Assembly (NCBI GenBank): GCA_029582155.1
Contig: CM055911.1
Span: forward strand, 49,622,901 to 49,686,900
Length of the DNA: 64,000 nt
Source: Panopea generosa
Taxonomy: Eukaryota; Mollusca; Bivalvia; Adapedonta; Hiatellidae
Reading direction: 5' to 3'
Positions 26,101 through 37,105 of this stretch are shown piece by piece. The position numbers were made by a program, and so were the translations under genes. Position 1 is the stretch's first letter. Every line of letters starts with the position of its first letter. The notes beneath the pieces were generated by a model. The model had not been told where the DNA came from and did no database searches. It saw only the letters and a program-made list of their open reading frames with translations.

Positions 26101-28066
26101 AGTTAACCTAACCACTGTTTCCTGGGATTAACCAGTACTCTAGCACACCCAATCTCCGCAAGTAACTGATAACTTTCCCACTTGAATCGGCGGTGAGAGA
26201 CGAATAATGAGACACAATGTCGTTTATCAATCTTTACGGAGACTGTTGCCGAGCGGGGATTCGAACTCCCGACCCCTTGATTTATTGTCAGACGCATCAC
26301 CGTCTGAGCTAATCCGGTCCGGCTATAAGGATAAAGCTTGGAGATTCCGAATTCCAATGTATTGTTTTGACATTATTAAGTAGACAGCCTTATAAAAATA
26401 AGGACTCAGTAAGCATATTTATGCGTGGTTTATTGGAAAACAACGCTTTTTAACAATTTATAAGTTTGAAGAGAAAAAAAAAAAAAAAAACAAAAAAAAC
26501 CTGACATACTACCTTTTAAATATTTTTCTTTTTTCGCCCTACCAGCATGCGCTGTTTCTATAACTGCCGGAACCGGAACTGCAACCAATACAGTCGCTGA
26601 AGGCGCAACTTCCGGTGCGGTGATTACGGTAACCGCCACCACAGACACAGGTAGCGCCACTATCGATACATTCGCTGTGACGTCGCCTGCTACGAACTTC
26701 GAGTTTGCCACTCCGGCTTCTGGAGCTTTGTCCGTGAAGAGCGGTAATACAATCGATTATGAAACTGCCACGACACAAGTAATTGTATTTACGTAAGTTA
26801 ATGTTTTTTTTACAATTTTGACACTCATGATTCACACTTTGAATGCACAGGCGGCAGTTTCGATTATGAAATAAATATGCCCCATCCGCCCACTTCCAAC
26901 TTCTTTATTTATTTATTTTTCATGTGTTTGATTTGTTTATATGAATATAATTATGTGATAATGTACTATTTCAAATTTAAAAAATTATACAGTATAGATA
27001 TATATAAACAAATATAGATTTTTTCATTATGTAAACACCTTTAAAGTTCGTTATCTAAATACCGATCTGTATGTGGCTGCCTCGAATGCGGCTGCCTTGA
27101 TACTCGGCGAATCCACCTGACCTATGAGCATAACATAGAATGGTGTAAAGACCGAAGGGAAAGTTCCCTCTTCACGTAATATTTTTGCAAATAACTTTCT
27201 TAATATTGTATGAAAATTCAGGAAACAAAGACGAACGCCGTCTCTGTATGGATATGAACCATCTGCTATATATAGTAGATCAAGAAAAAGTGTTGTAAAT
27301 GTCTCAAAAATATAATTATTTTTAGAATGGATACAAAGCATCTAGTTAGTATACATAATTGTACATGTAATCCGAATAGTGTGGTATATCAAATCCACAG
27401 GCAGTATTAATGGACCTTCGTTGGTCCCTTCCTACCACCCCAACACCCCATTTTTTTTTTGGTCAAATTTATGTTCAATCCATCCAAACTACCCATTTAA
27501 CAAAAAAAAAAAAAAGAAAAAAAAAAGGGTATTTTGGTTGGATTGAACATAGATTTGATAAAAAACAATTGAAAAAAATATTTGGGGTGTGAGGGTGGTA
27601 GGGAGGTAACAACCAAGGTCCATTAATACTGCCTGTGACCAAATCTACCAAAACGTGACAAAACGTTATTTTAATCAAAAAGATAAACTTGAAACGAAAA
27701 ATAGACAGCACTTAAATACTGCTTGACGACCTTTCCGTCGTCATTCCGACTCTTTTTAAGATGAAATAAATTATACAATATGCAAACCAGTATGACGGAT
27801 CAAATCGAAATCAAAATTTAATATGTCTCAAAATACGTTGTAATTTTAAATTTATTGGTTTAGCAGATGCCTTGATAGTGTATCTATGGTTTGCATTGTA
27901 GCTAGGCGTACTCGCCGTAGTCTGATCTGTACATTTATGTCTTGGTTATTCACAAATAATTATCTCCATAATATATATCATGCATTGTGAATGAGCATCT
28001 GAAAAAAATCCAAAAATCGTAAATTCCGTTGTTGTGAATTTAATTATCTCCCTTTATATATGCATG

Positions 28067-28097
<31 letters not shown>

Positions 28098-31000
28098 GCT
28101 AACCTGTGCGCTTAGGTCAAGTTACGAAATCTGTTTTTAATATATTATTTTGGCATGTTAAATAGATACTCAAATGGCAACACCGGGTCAGTGACTACGT
28201 AGCCATGGCATGGTATATTGAGAAAAATGTTTTTAACAAATTTAAAAAATGAAAATAGAAAAACATAACATTTCGTTTAAGAAACCAGCGTGTTTCTTTA
28301 CAGCGTCGTTGACTCCGTACCAGATACTGCCACGGGAACGTTGACGGTGTCGATCACCGACATTAACGACAATACTCCGGTGCTTGCCACAATAACATTC
28401 TCGGTGGCAGACGGGGCAGTAGCATGTAAGTAACATTTATAAAAAAAGTAGGGTCCTCCATGGCCGAATGGTCTAAGGCGACGTTTCAAGATTACTTACC
28501 TCTCACCGCTAAGGTCGTAGGTTCGAGTCCTGCTCGGTCCATACACTTTATGTTGGTAAGTTTGCCAGTTACTTGCGGAAGGACGGTGGTTCAACTCATA
28601 TTCATTCTGAGGTCTTCACCAATAAAATTTAATATGCCATATAGAACCTGAAATGTGTCGAAAATGGCATTAAACACGATTAAAAAAATAAATCAATAAA
28701 GCCGTTTAGTACAGTATCATTCATTTAAGTTACATGTACAGCATGTATATTTTGTCCGTTACATATGCATTTTGTTCTTTATATGTACAGTATATACATC
28801 CTGCTCGTAACATGTAGAATTTTGTTTAATTCATCGTTAAGTATCTTGAACGGTAGAGTTAACCCGCCATCTGTCATTTTGTGTTTTATTTTTGCCTGAC
28901 ATTTTAGGTATTTGCTAAAAAAGCACCTAAGCAATAATCTTAAAATATGAACTTGAATAAGAAAAAATATTTGGGATAACAATGACCAAGTCTGTATTAT
29001 TACATTTGACCGTAATTGGAATAATTTCATAATTATTGAAATTGGTCGTCAAATCAGCTTTTACACGACAGTCAAATATGGCGGGTTAGCTGTTCCGTTC
29101 AGTATATAACAGCCACGCTACATATCAATACAATCAAGCGTAGTGACAGAGTATCGGATTCAATATCGGAGGATATAGGGTTCGATCCTCCGCCACGGCT
29201 ATGTGTGGTGTCCTTAAGAAAAACACTTTATCCGCATATGTTTAGCACTGGTTCTACCCAGGAAGACTTTAAAGGTGATTTGTCTAAGTTGCAAGACCTT
29301 ATTTCAAAATAACTAAGTTAAAAAATACAATCCATACACGGACATACTGTTGCTTCATTGCGTCAAAAACGTAAAGTTGCATGACGCCAAAAAGGACATG
29401 TTTCACAATCGATATAAAATAGGATGTTTGCACACACTATACATATTTCTTGTAATTATATTACAGCAACCACTGTCGGCACTGTTACAGCTACTGACGC
29501 CGACGGGACGGCGGCAAATAATGCAATCAGCGCCTATGCCATAAGTACGTATCATAGTTAGTAGATTGTAATGAACAGAAAATTATTATTGTTGGCCAAA
29601 GTGAAATACTATTTTTATTTCATCGATTGATATTGTCACAAGCAGACATGCCAATGTCAGTGTTCATCAGTGACATTTTAATGATATCTCACAACACTAT
29701 CTGTATAATGATTGGCAGCAGTGAAATTACCATTTATTGATATTTCACACACTATCTATATAATGATTGACAGCAGTGAAATTATCATTTATTGATATCG
29801 CACCACCTACCTATATAATGATTGACAGCAGTGAAATTACTATTATTGATATCTCACCACACTATCTATATAATGATTGACAGCAACAAAATTGCCATTT
29901 ATTGATATCTCACCACACTATCTATATAATGATTGACAGCAGTGAAATTATCATTTATTGATATCTCACCACCTACCTATATAATGATTGACAGCAGTGA
30001 AATTACTATTATTGATATCTCACCACGCTATCTATATAATGATTGACAACAACAAAATTGCCATTTATTGATATCTCACCACACTATCTATATAATGATT
30101 GACAGCAGTGAAATTACCATTTATTGATGTCTCACCTCACTATTTAAATAATGATTGACAGCAGTGAAATTACCATTTATTGTTATCTCACCACACTATT
30201 TATATAATGATTAACAGCAGTGAAATTACCATTTATTGATGTCTCACAACACTATTTAAATAATGATTGACAGCAGTGAAATTACCATTTATTGATATCT
30301 CACCACACTGTCTATATAATGATTGACAGCAGTGAAATTACCATTTATTGATGTGTCACCACACTATTTATATAATGATTGACAGCAGTGAAATTACCAT
30401 TATTGTTATCTCACCACACTATTTATAAAATGGTTGACAGCAGTGAAATTACCATTTATTGATATCTCACCACACTACCTATATAATGATTGACGGCAGT
30501 GAAATAACCATTAATTTATATCTCACCACACTATTTATATAAGGATCACAAAGAAAGGATCACACAAGAGGCCACAATCATTCCATATAAATACACAGAA
30601 AAAATACTGAGAATGCCAGCCAGTAATGGAGAGATGAGAGCAGAAGTAGACAATTGAGAGATAATTAAGAGAAAATAAAGACTGTATTTGAAAAACATTA
30701 TATATACAAGTTTGAGTCGAGTAGGAGTAAACCAAAGTTAGTTTCAAAAATATTAAATGGATAAATCAAACATTTTTTTTTTAAGATAATAAAGAATCTA
30801 TCTTGAATAAAGTAAGTGTTTTTGTCTCACCAGGTGTTCAAAAGTCTTAAACAACACGGATATATATGCATACATATGTAGCAGACGTAAGCATGCATGT
30901 ACATACAAATACCAACATACACATGCGTATATATATATACACACATACAAAATGATAACAAAGATCAAAGATGTCCGCTCTGTAATGTGTATACATGATC

Positions 31001-33858
31001 ATCAGGTAAAGAGCTAGTAACTAATAATTATTATGTATGCTCAAAATAGACTGTAAGTATTTTTAAAAATAAACAAGATATAATTCTTATTTGCATAACA
31101 ACGCCGCACATATTGTTGTTTATATATGTTAATAAGTAATAATAAAGCATAACTCGAAACCCGGGGCGCGAATAAGTACTAACCGATGTAGACCGGCTTT
31201 CACATAATGTGGTGTCTGACCAGGAATACACTGTTTGCCTCTCATGCAATATGGATACGCTCCAGGGCACCAATCTTACCCAATAAGGAACGTTTCAGTA
31301 ATGCTCAGAATATAATGCAAGTATTTTTTAAAATAAACAAAATATAATACTTATTTGCATGTGCATAACAATACCACATATATATTATCTATATGTGTTG
31401 ATAAGTAATAATAAAGCATAGCGGGAATAATTACTGACCGATGTTGTTTCATTAAAGATAAGAAAATAAAAAATGTTTACGGTTAGAAACACATTTGCAG
31501 CACACTATGCGTGAGTCAAGTGCGGATGTCATCAACACTCTTGATCCTTATAGGACTGCTTTGCTCGGTTTTCTTAGTGTACACGGTACCGTTGAAGGTC
31601 CAGAAGTTTGTGATTTGGCCACCTTTCCTCAACGGGATGAGACTCTTAACAAGTGAATGGTTATATTTTGTTAGGTCTTCGGAGATGAAGATCCTGTTAG
31701 GATTTTGTTTCAGTTCCTTTTTGGCCGACGCGGTGTTTATCGTGGTAATCCTTGAATTTTATTAGGATCTGTGGAGATGGACCACGTGAAGCTGGATGGC
31801 ATCTGGCTATATCTGAAGTTTGGATTTTTACAGTGTTTTCAGATTTGAGCATTTCTTTGTTGATAAATTTGGCTACGTGTTTTGTTAGCAGCTCGGCTTC
31901 ATTTGCAGATTTATCAAATTTCAAGTTGGAGATTCTAAGGGAGTTTCTCCAGCCATATTGTTCAAGTTCATTGTGGTCCACTTTAAGTTTGCTCAAGTCA
32001 TTTGTCAGCGATTGCACTGAGGCGGATAGGTCCGATATTTCCGTGGTCTTATCCTCAATGATTTTAGACTGCCTGTCAATGATTACTTTTTGACTCTCGA
32101 GCAGATTGCACTGTTTTTGGACCGTGTCCTGGAGACTCTTGTTTGACAATACCAAATCTTTAATAGTCGTGGTAAGTTCGCTAATGGCAGATTTGACGAT
32201 CGGATTTATAAGGGTGGAGAGCACTGATGCTACATTTTTTTGAAAACGTTCATCTATGAAAGTTTTAACAATTAGCTCCGTGAAGGACAGATTTTTCTGT
32301 AAGGGTAGGTCTGGGAGTGAGGTTACTCTTTTAATAACAGGCTTGTTTATGGGCGAGCCTTTACGTTTGGTCGCTCGGCTGAGTTTGGCGCTAGGACCTC
32401 CGGCCTCAGCCTCCATGTACTCGGCACCATCACTATCATACATTATATTGTTTACGTTTTGTGCGTGTACTGTACAAGCTGTATAAATACTGGTCACTCA
32501 CCAACGTGCTGCACGTTTTCCTCTTGTGTAGCAAAAACAATAGAGTGGTCAATGGAATGTCCGATAATGGCGTCTCGATTGAAAACTAGTAACCACCGTG
32601 TAGTCAATATTAGAATCGTCCAAAACACATTTTCCGATTATCAAAACGTTATCCAAAGTTTATCATTAGCATCACTGATAGTTCACTATCCTGGTAATCA
32701 ACAACATTTGTCGACAGAGATTAGTTATCCATTTAAAATTTTGAAATGTTTGAGGAGCGCTAATTACATGCGCTTATGGTCATATCGCCAGGTATATGAC
32801 AACTGAAATTACCATTGATTGATATCTCACCAAACTATTTATAAAATGATTGATAGCAGTGAAATTACCATTAATAAGTTCTATATTTTAAATACTGGTA
32901 TATAAGTTAATGTTAATAATAAAAGTTCACCTATCACCAATTAACACTGGGATGGATCTAACTTTCATGGTAAGTAACGGTATTCATCGAAATACATTTT
33001 TAGCAATTTTAAACAAATAAGCAACCATTTTGTGCTTGACTAGTTGTGATTGGGGATATAGTTTTGGTCTTTAATTACAATGAAAAAAGCAGCAAATTCT
33101 ATGTCTGTTACACAATACTAGCAGAGTACGAGCTCCATACAACGTAATTAGTCTACAGAACGGACCAAGCTATCTCCAAATTGTGTCCGTTAAATAGAAA
33201 TGTTAGGAATGCCACATTTTAGCGCGCTGATTGATCAGTTTCAAATGAAATTGTGGATGACGTCACAGTTTAGTTAGCGTTCAATTGTTGTGAATTGTGA
33301 GACAGGCATATAATTCCCTGCTTTTCCATTGAGGGTTAATAGAGCTGATTCGAGAGATACCAGGTTCTTGGATAGACTAGTATCTAAAGTTTACCAAACT
33401 TTGCCGTTTTTTTTCAAATTTCCCTGAAACAACTATCCAATCAACGTGCTCAGATCCAATTGTTATGTAACGGATCAAAGCGGGAGATTTTGTCTAAACC
33501 TGCCACTCAGACTAAAAGTACTACTTATAGTAAAAGTTTAATCATAAATCATATCTTTTAAAATTTAACACTGGAACTGGGCATTTTTGCAAATATTATG
33601 ATATTCAGATTAAAAAGTTGGATGCGTTTTAATCCCTGTGTTTTTTTCTAACGTCCATATAAAAACAATACATGGAATTTTCCATTTCAGCCGGCGGTAA
33701 CACTGACACAATGTTTGCCATCAGCACCACTGGAGTGATCACCGTGGACACAGGGAAAACCATAAGCGCCGCCACTCTCGGAAGCTACGCACTCGTCGTA
33801 ACGGCTACCGATAGCGGTATGTATCCAAGCTTATCCTTATTACTTTGTACTGAAACGT

Positions 33859-33923
<65 letters not shown>

Positions 33924-34113
33924 TTATGAAGTATAAAAATGAGACACGACCAAAATTATATAATATGTATCTGATTTAATTTCAGGCACCTCCCCAAGCG
34001 CTCTCACCGGAACAGGGACTGTCAACATCGCAGTGTCAGGCGCACCAATCACTTCCGGCAGCATCGTCTCAGTAGCGGCCATGTTAATGACGATAATTTA
34101 CCAATTCATTTAG
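23034..34113 (+). CDS. Small secreted/GPI-type cadherin-repeat protein, 6 exons, 255 aa
   Basis: Exons 23034-23100, 26546-26792, 28304-28425, 29467-29544, 33691-33816 and 33986-34113 join without frame conflict (phases 1,2,1,1,1) to 768 nt. Residues 1-23 form a signal peptide (core GFLVALTFVAAF). Residues 24-131 resemble a cadherin repeat with IDYE (92-95) and the calcium linker DINDNTPV (124-131). Residues 132-230 form a second repeat with TATDADG (153-159), FAISTTGVITV (180-190) and YALVVTATDSG (204-214). Residues 231-255 hold small residues then a hydrophobic tail ending at the stop, like a GPI-anchor signal. The first repeat lacks the usual DxD-type loop (TTDTG at 54-58). The mature protein is Thr-rich with almost no Lys/Arg and one Cys. 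The start has purine at -3 and G at +4. Adhesion or extracellular-matrix role is inferred from the fold. Alternative: a partial model of a larger protein, but the exact closure argues against this. Confidence 0.85.
26038..26325 (-). mobile_element. tRNA-derived SINE, family C, full length, minus strand (intron 1)
   Basis: On the minus strand a tRNA-like head has A box 'ttagctcagacggtgatgcg' and B box 'gggagttcgaatccccgctc'. The body includes 'tgtgtctcattattcgtctc' and 'gtggttaggttaactgattg'; the end is 'gacactaaatatttaatta'. Partial relatives are at 20240, 22470 and 59700. Confidence 0.8.
26546..26792 (+). CDS. Exon 2: first cadherin-like repeat
   Basis: Acceptor 'cgccctaccag' to 26545, donor AC|GTAAGT. 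Encodes residues 23-104 plus two bases of codon 105. It is visibly richer in GC and ACN/GCN codons than its flanks, which helps identify it. Open frames on the opposite strand here are shadows of this exon. Confidence 0.88.
27396..27637. mobile_element. Palindromic MITE with long terminal inverted repeats (intron 2)
   Basis: Left end 'cacaggcagtattaatggac' and right end 'gtccattaatactgcctgtg' are perfect inverted repeats. Complementarity continues inward through 'taccacc', 'aaccatcca'-type blocks and A/T tracts, so the whole ~240 bp can fold on itself. 'caaatc' flanks both sides (27390-27395 and 27640-27645), a possible target duplication. No coding capacity. Confidence 0.85.
28076..28096. 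repeat. (TA)n microsatellite (intron 2)
   Basis: Short TA run. The rest of 27638-28303 is ordinary AT-rich intron. Confidence 0.9.
28304..28425 (+). CDS. Exon 3: linker DINDNTPV and start of repeat 2
   Basis: Acceptor 'tttctttacag', donor T|GTAAGT. Carries the most diagnostic cadherin calcium-binding linker, DxNDNxP. Confidence 0.9.
28449..28699 (+). mobile_element. tRNA-derived SINE, family A, best copy (intron 3)
   Basis: The head 'gggtcctccatggccgaatg' plus 'gtctaagg' and B box 'gtaggttcgagtcctgctcg' resembles tRNA-Leu/Ser. The body has 'gccagttacttgcggaagga'; the end is 'ggcattaaacacgatt' and an A-rich tail. The head could be mistaken for a tRNA gene, but it runs straight into the SINE body. 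Confidence 0.85.
29131..29330 (+). mobile_element. tRNA-derived SINE, family B (intron 3)
   Basis: B box 'agggttcgatcctccgcc', body 'gtgtggtgtccttaagaaaa' and 'gcactggttctacccagg'. Diverged relative of 1230-1440. Confidence 0.75.
29467..29544 (+). CDS. Exon 4: DATD-type loop of repeat 2
   Basis: Acceptor 'aattatattacag', donor A|GTACGT; symmetrical phase 1-1. Encodes TVTATDADG and NNAISAYAI, matching the A-x-D-x-D and Y-x-I strand motifs of cadherin repeats. An alternative GT four bases on would break the frame into exon 5. Confidence 0.85.
   Translation, partial: QPLSALLQLLTPTGRRQIMQSAPMP
29655..30540 (+). repeat. 56-bp minisatellite (intron 4), left part
   Basis: About 15-16 units of 56 bp built on 'gattgacagcagtgaaatta' and 'ttgatatctcaccacacta'. 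The array stops abruptly at 30540 and resumes at 32805, so a later insertion split it. Confidence 0.93.
30541..32804 (-). mobile_element. ~2.26-kb insertion carrying a non-LTR retrotransposon ORF1
   Basis: The boundaries are defined by interruption of the 56-bp array. The element reads on the minus strand: ~360 bp leader, an ORF1 (31516-32443), then ~970 bp without a reverse transcriptase. An A tract (T run at 30772-30782 on +) could mark a 3' end. A ~125-bp internal direct duplication is present (about 31021-31145 and 31310-31430, sharing 'aagtaataataaagcata'). No clear target duplication was found, so it may be an ORF1-only or internally deleted element. Confidence 0.7.
31516..32443 (-). 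pseudogene. Non-LTR retrotransposon ORF1 protein, frameshifted
   Basis: The minus-strand frame from ATG at 32443 (an upstream in-frame ATG is at 32497) begins with an acidic/basic N-terminus, then a coiled coil with leucine spacing. It continues with the ORF1 RNA-binding region: LEQYGWRNSLRISNL and ARCHPASRGPSPQILIKF. The frame breaks in a five-T run at 31718-31722. After a one-base shift the expected C-terminal block follows (RIFISEDLTKYNHSLVKSL, RKGGQITNFW) to a stop at 31516-31518. This layout is typical of L1-like and other invertebrate LINE ORF1 proteins, which are RNA chaperones of retrotransposition. A sequencing indel cannot be excluded. Confidence 0.8.
32805..32875 (+). repeat. 56-bp minisatellite (intron 4), right part
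   Basis: Just over one unit ('gatatctcaccaaactattt', 'tgatagcagtgaaattacc') continuing the array at 29655-30540. Confidence 0.85.
33120..33380 (-). repeat. ~250-bp CRE/CCAAT-containing repeat, inverted copy (intron 4)
   Basis: The reverse complement matches 34620-34875 and 35520-35775. Shared words on that strand include 'tctattaaccctcaatg', 'gcagggaatt', 'ctgtgacgtcatc' and 'acatttctatttaacgga'. A second partial piece follows at 33420-33500 on the other strand ('ccaatcaacgtgctca'). Confidence 0.75.
33691..33816 (+). CDS. Exon 5: middle of repeat 2
   Basis: Acceptor 'tttccatttcag', donor G|GTATGT; phase 1-1. Encodes GGNTDTMFAISTTGVITV and YALVVTATDS. It follows a 4.1-kb intron containing a minisatellite and a retrotransposon piece. 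Confidence 0.88.
33861..33919. repeat. (TC)n microsatellite (intron 5)
   Basis: About 58 bp of CT repeats filling roughly a third of the short intron between exons 5 and 6. Confidence 0.97.
33986..34113 (+). CDS. Exon 6: end of repeat 2, hydrophobic tail, stop
   Basis: Acceptor 'gatttaatttcag', stop TAG at 34111-34113. Encodes GTVNIAVSGAPITSGS then a tail of about 16 hydrophobic residues (IVSVAAMLMTIIYQFI). There is no charged cytoplasmic tail, so a GPI signal fits better than a transmembrane anchor. Confidence 0.85.
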
Positions 34114-34284
34114 ACATTTAGACGAATCACCACGCCCTTTGCGCCAACAACATTGTAGATTAGATTAAATAATCCCCTAGTGCTTTTACGTAACTCGAAT
34201 ATAGATGAAAATGCACAGTGTTCATAGTACGTTTTAAACATGTTTAAATGATTTCGTTAATTGAATTGATCAATGTTAAACTTG

Positions 34285-34290
34285 AATAAA
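34285..34290 (+). terminator. Polyadenylation signal AATAAA
   Basis: AATAAA lies 172 bp after the stop of the cadherin-like gene, in an AT-rich 3' region. Probable cleavage 10-30 nt downstream. Confidence 0.45.
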
Positions 34291-34619
34291 ATTCAAAGAA
34301 AATATGATGAAACAAAAATTACTAAGTTTTAAGTGGACTTGAACGTTAAATTTTTTCCTTCACATTCTATACACATATAATTTCGTCAAATTTTATATCT
34401 AAAGTTAGATGTAGCGAAATGATCCTGTAAAGAACAACACATTTAAATATGTTCCTGATATAAACATAAAATAAAAGCATCACACTATATGATATATCAG
34501 GACAAACATCAAAAGCTACAATACAAAAATGGATGCAAACAGGTGTCCGCCAATAATCGGCGACCCTATAATGATGTCATATGTTTATATGTTTGAGTAA
34601 AGTTATTAATATCAAATCC

Positions 34620-34875
34620 TTAGTCTATCCTAGAACATGATATCTCCCGAATCAGGTTTATTAACCACCAATGAAAATGCAGGGAATTCTATGCCTGTCC
34701 CACAATTCATAGCATTTGAACGCTTACTAAACTGTGACGTCATCAAATTTTCAGTTGAAACAACAGACCAATGAACGTGCTAAAAAGTGGCTTTTCCAAC
34801 ATTGCTATTTAACGGACCCAATCGGGAGAGCTAGGTCCGTACTACAGGCTAATGTATCCTATATTCCTTCTACAG
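34620..34875 (+). repeat. ~250-bp CRE/CCAAT-containing repeat, direct copy 1
   Basis: Contains 'gatatctcccgaatcaggtt', 'gcagggaattctatgcctgt', 'ctgtgacgtcatcaaa' and 'ccaatgaacgtgct'. An open frame at 34734-34949 is just this repeat being read through. Confidence 0.75.
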
Positions 34876-35519
34876 GCTTCCAAGACATATACAATCTCTC
34901 TCTCCGGGACTTTCTGTTTTCTTTCTTCCGCGAGAAGTCGATATTATAATCCAATCTAACAAAAATGATTTATAAATATTATTACGTTTGTTTTGCCATC
35001 CATTTAAAATAAATAAAAAAATAAAAATAAACAAAATCATATCAATATCTTTCTACAATGAATGATTGGACACAGGGCTCGAGAGTGATTCGCAACAAAG
35101 TTGTCACAAAATATGAAACATTTTATTTATTTCTAGGCCGAAATATGACGTCAGATGTGTTTCGTCGGGCACATAATATATATGATAAAAACGTTTCATT
35201 TTTATTTTGACAATAAAACATATTAAGTAATAGAATGCAGACGCCGGGTAAAATTGTGATCGTCATTAAAAAACAAAAGAATAATGTAATTAATTGTGAT
35301 TGTTATGGTGTTATAAATTTTGAAATTATTGATTATTGAGATACATGGTCAATCACTCGAACCACAACTAATAATAATTGAACATGTGCATTTTCCATAA
35401 AAGGTTACAAAAGATACATAAAAAATCAATTTATCCCCGTTGATCCCATCAGGGAATGTTCTTCTTTATACCATTCCCTCACTTCTCCCGAAATAGGGCT
35501 GATACGCCATAATGAAAAT

Positions 35520-35775
35520 ATCACTGGAAATTTTTGTTTATCCAAGAACGTGATATCTCCCGAATAAGGTCTATTAACCCCAATGAAAAGGCAGGGAATT
35601 CCATGCATGTACCTTAATTCAAAGCAATTGAACGCTTACTGAACTATGACGTCATTCAAACTTTCAGCTGACGCAAATGACCAATCAACGTGCTCAAATG
35701 TTGATTTCCCAACATTGCTATTTAACGGATCCGATTGGGAGAATTAGATTTGTTCTACAGACTAAGTGAATTCCA
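35520..35775 (+). repeat. ~250-bp CRE/CCAAT-containing repeat, direct copy 2
   Basis: 'gatatctcccgaataaggtc', 'gcagggaattccatgcatgt', 'ctatgacgtcattcaaac' and 'ccaatcaacgtgctcaaatg'. A weaker piece, 'gaccaatcagcgagctc', lies at about 35830. The rest of 35776-36619 has no gene; a GT-rich run lies at 36085-36110. Confidence 0.75.
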
Positions 35776-36939
35776 TAGCATTTCCCCCTCCCCCATAGTG
35801 TCATGTGTTTTCTCATTTTGTTGCACCGCTGACCAATCAGCGAGCTCACAGTTATTATTGTTCTGAAAGTTCCACGAGAAATAAAGGTTCAACGTTCCCT
35901 GAGGGAACTACGACTAACGCTACATGGGAGAGCTAGTGTCGTTTCTGCAATCTGTGGAAATTGCAACGGAGGCGGTCCCCGGTCATAAATCTCCTTTAGT
36001 AAGAAAAAATAAATGTCTTTATTTTAACCCGTTGAGTCTGCATGCATAATTACAGCAATATGTCGGTTTTATTAATTTAGATGTGTATATGTGTGTGTGT
36101 GTGCGTGCATGCGTGTTTTTTTTTACAATTAACACTACGGTACTGCTTCAATATGCCCTGTAATCTGAATTTAAAAAAAAATGACTAGAAAGTTTCAGCG
36201 AAAAATTAGCTGAATAAATATGTGACATCTTACGGAACAGCGTATTATAAATTCGGCCCATTTGTATTAATTTCCAATGATTAAACCTTCTGGGTTCTTT
36301 CTTAAAATTTATAATACACCCAAAAATATATGGGACATAATGATGAAAGTATTTGATTTTTAGCCATTTTGTGCTGATAAAAACTATAATAAACGATGCA
36401 AATGTTGCTAAAACGCATATTAAACAAAATTTGAATATCTTCAGAAATTTAACATTAGCACCAAACTGATCGCAAAAACTATGTCTGTTTATGACCCGAT
36501 CATTACACGTGTTGTCACAATGAATACATATAACTTATGATACATGTATGTGTACGAAAAAAGTGTGTCAAACAAACAGATTAAACATAGTATGCAAGAT
36601 ACAAAAAAAGAGTCAACACGGGTCTAATAAAGGGCGATAACCGTTGAATAAATGTTTACTCGAGTGAAAAGGTTGTGTCCCCTGTTATTAAATAAATGAG
36701 AAGATTTTATGTATATTTTCTTTTTTGGAAGTATATTGTAAATAATACACACCGGTCGTTGATACATTAAACTTTTTATGGCAAAGAGAGAAAAAAACGA
36801 AATAGAAATGATGGTAAAATATTTCAGCCAAAACGTTTCTTAGGAATTTGATGCTGAATAAGATGCTGAATTTATGTCATGGATATTGTAATGAAATTAT
36901 CAACAACAATTTTTCATATCAAACAAATGATTCTTAAAA

Positions 36940-36941
36940 TG

Positions 36942-36974
<33 letters not shown>

Positions 36975-37105
36975 AATAACAACAACAACAACCACCACCA
37001 CCATAACAACAACAACACATTGCTAAACAACAACAACAGCAACAACAGTAACAACGGCAACACACCAAAAACGCATCATCAACAAACGCAGAACAACAAA
37101 TAACA
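36940..37105 (+). repeat. AAC-rich microsatellite (copy B)
   Basis: (AAC)n with CCA and AAT interruptions; counterpart of 420-615. Open frames across it are artefacts. Confidence 0.9.

Noticed and set aside
26103-26357. 84-codon minus-strand frame
   Set aside because: Runs through the tRNA-derived SINE at 26038-26325.
26430-26835. Minus-strand frames of 93 and 98 codons
   Set aside because: Antisense shadows of exon 2, whose + frame has cadherin motifs and proper splice sites.
28451-28540. tRNA-Leu/Ser-like gene
   Set aside because: A and B boxes are present, but the sequence continues into the SINE-A body seen elsewhere and the cloverleaf is imperfect.
32256-32806. Plus-strand frames of 76 and 115 codons
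   Set aside because: Opposite-strand shadows of the retrotransposon ORF1 and its leader.
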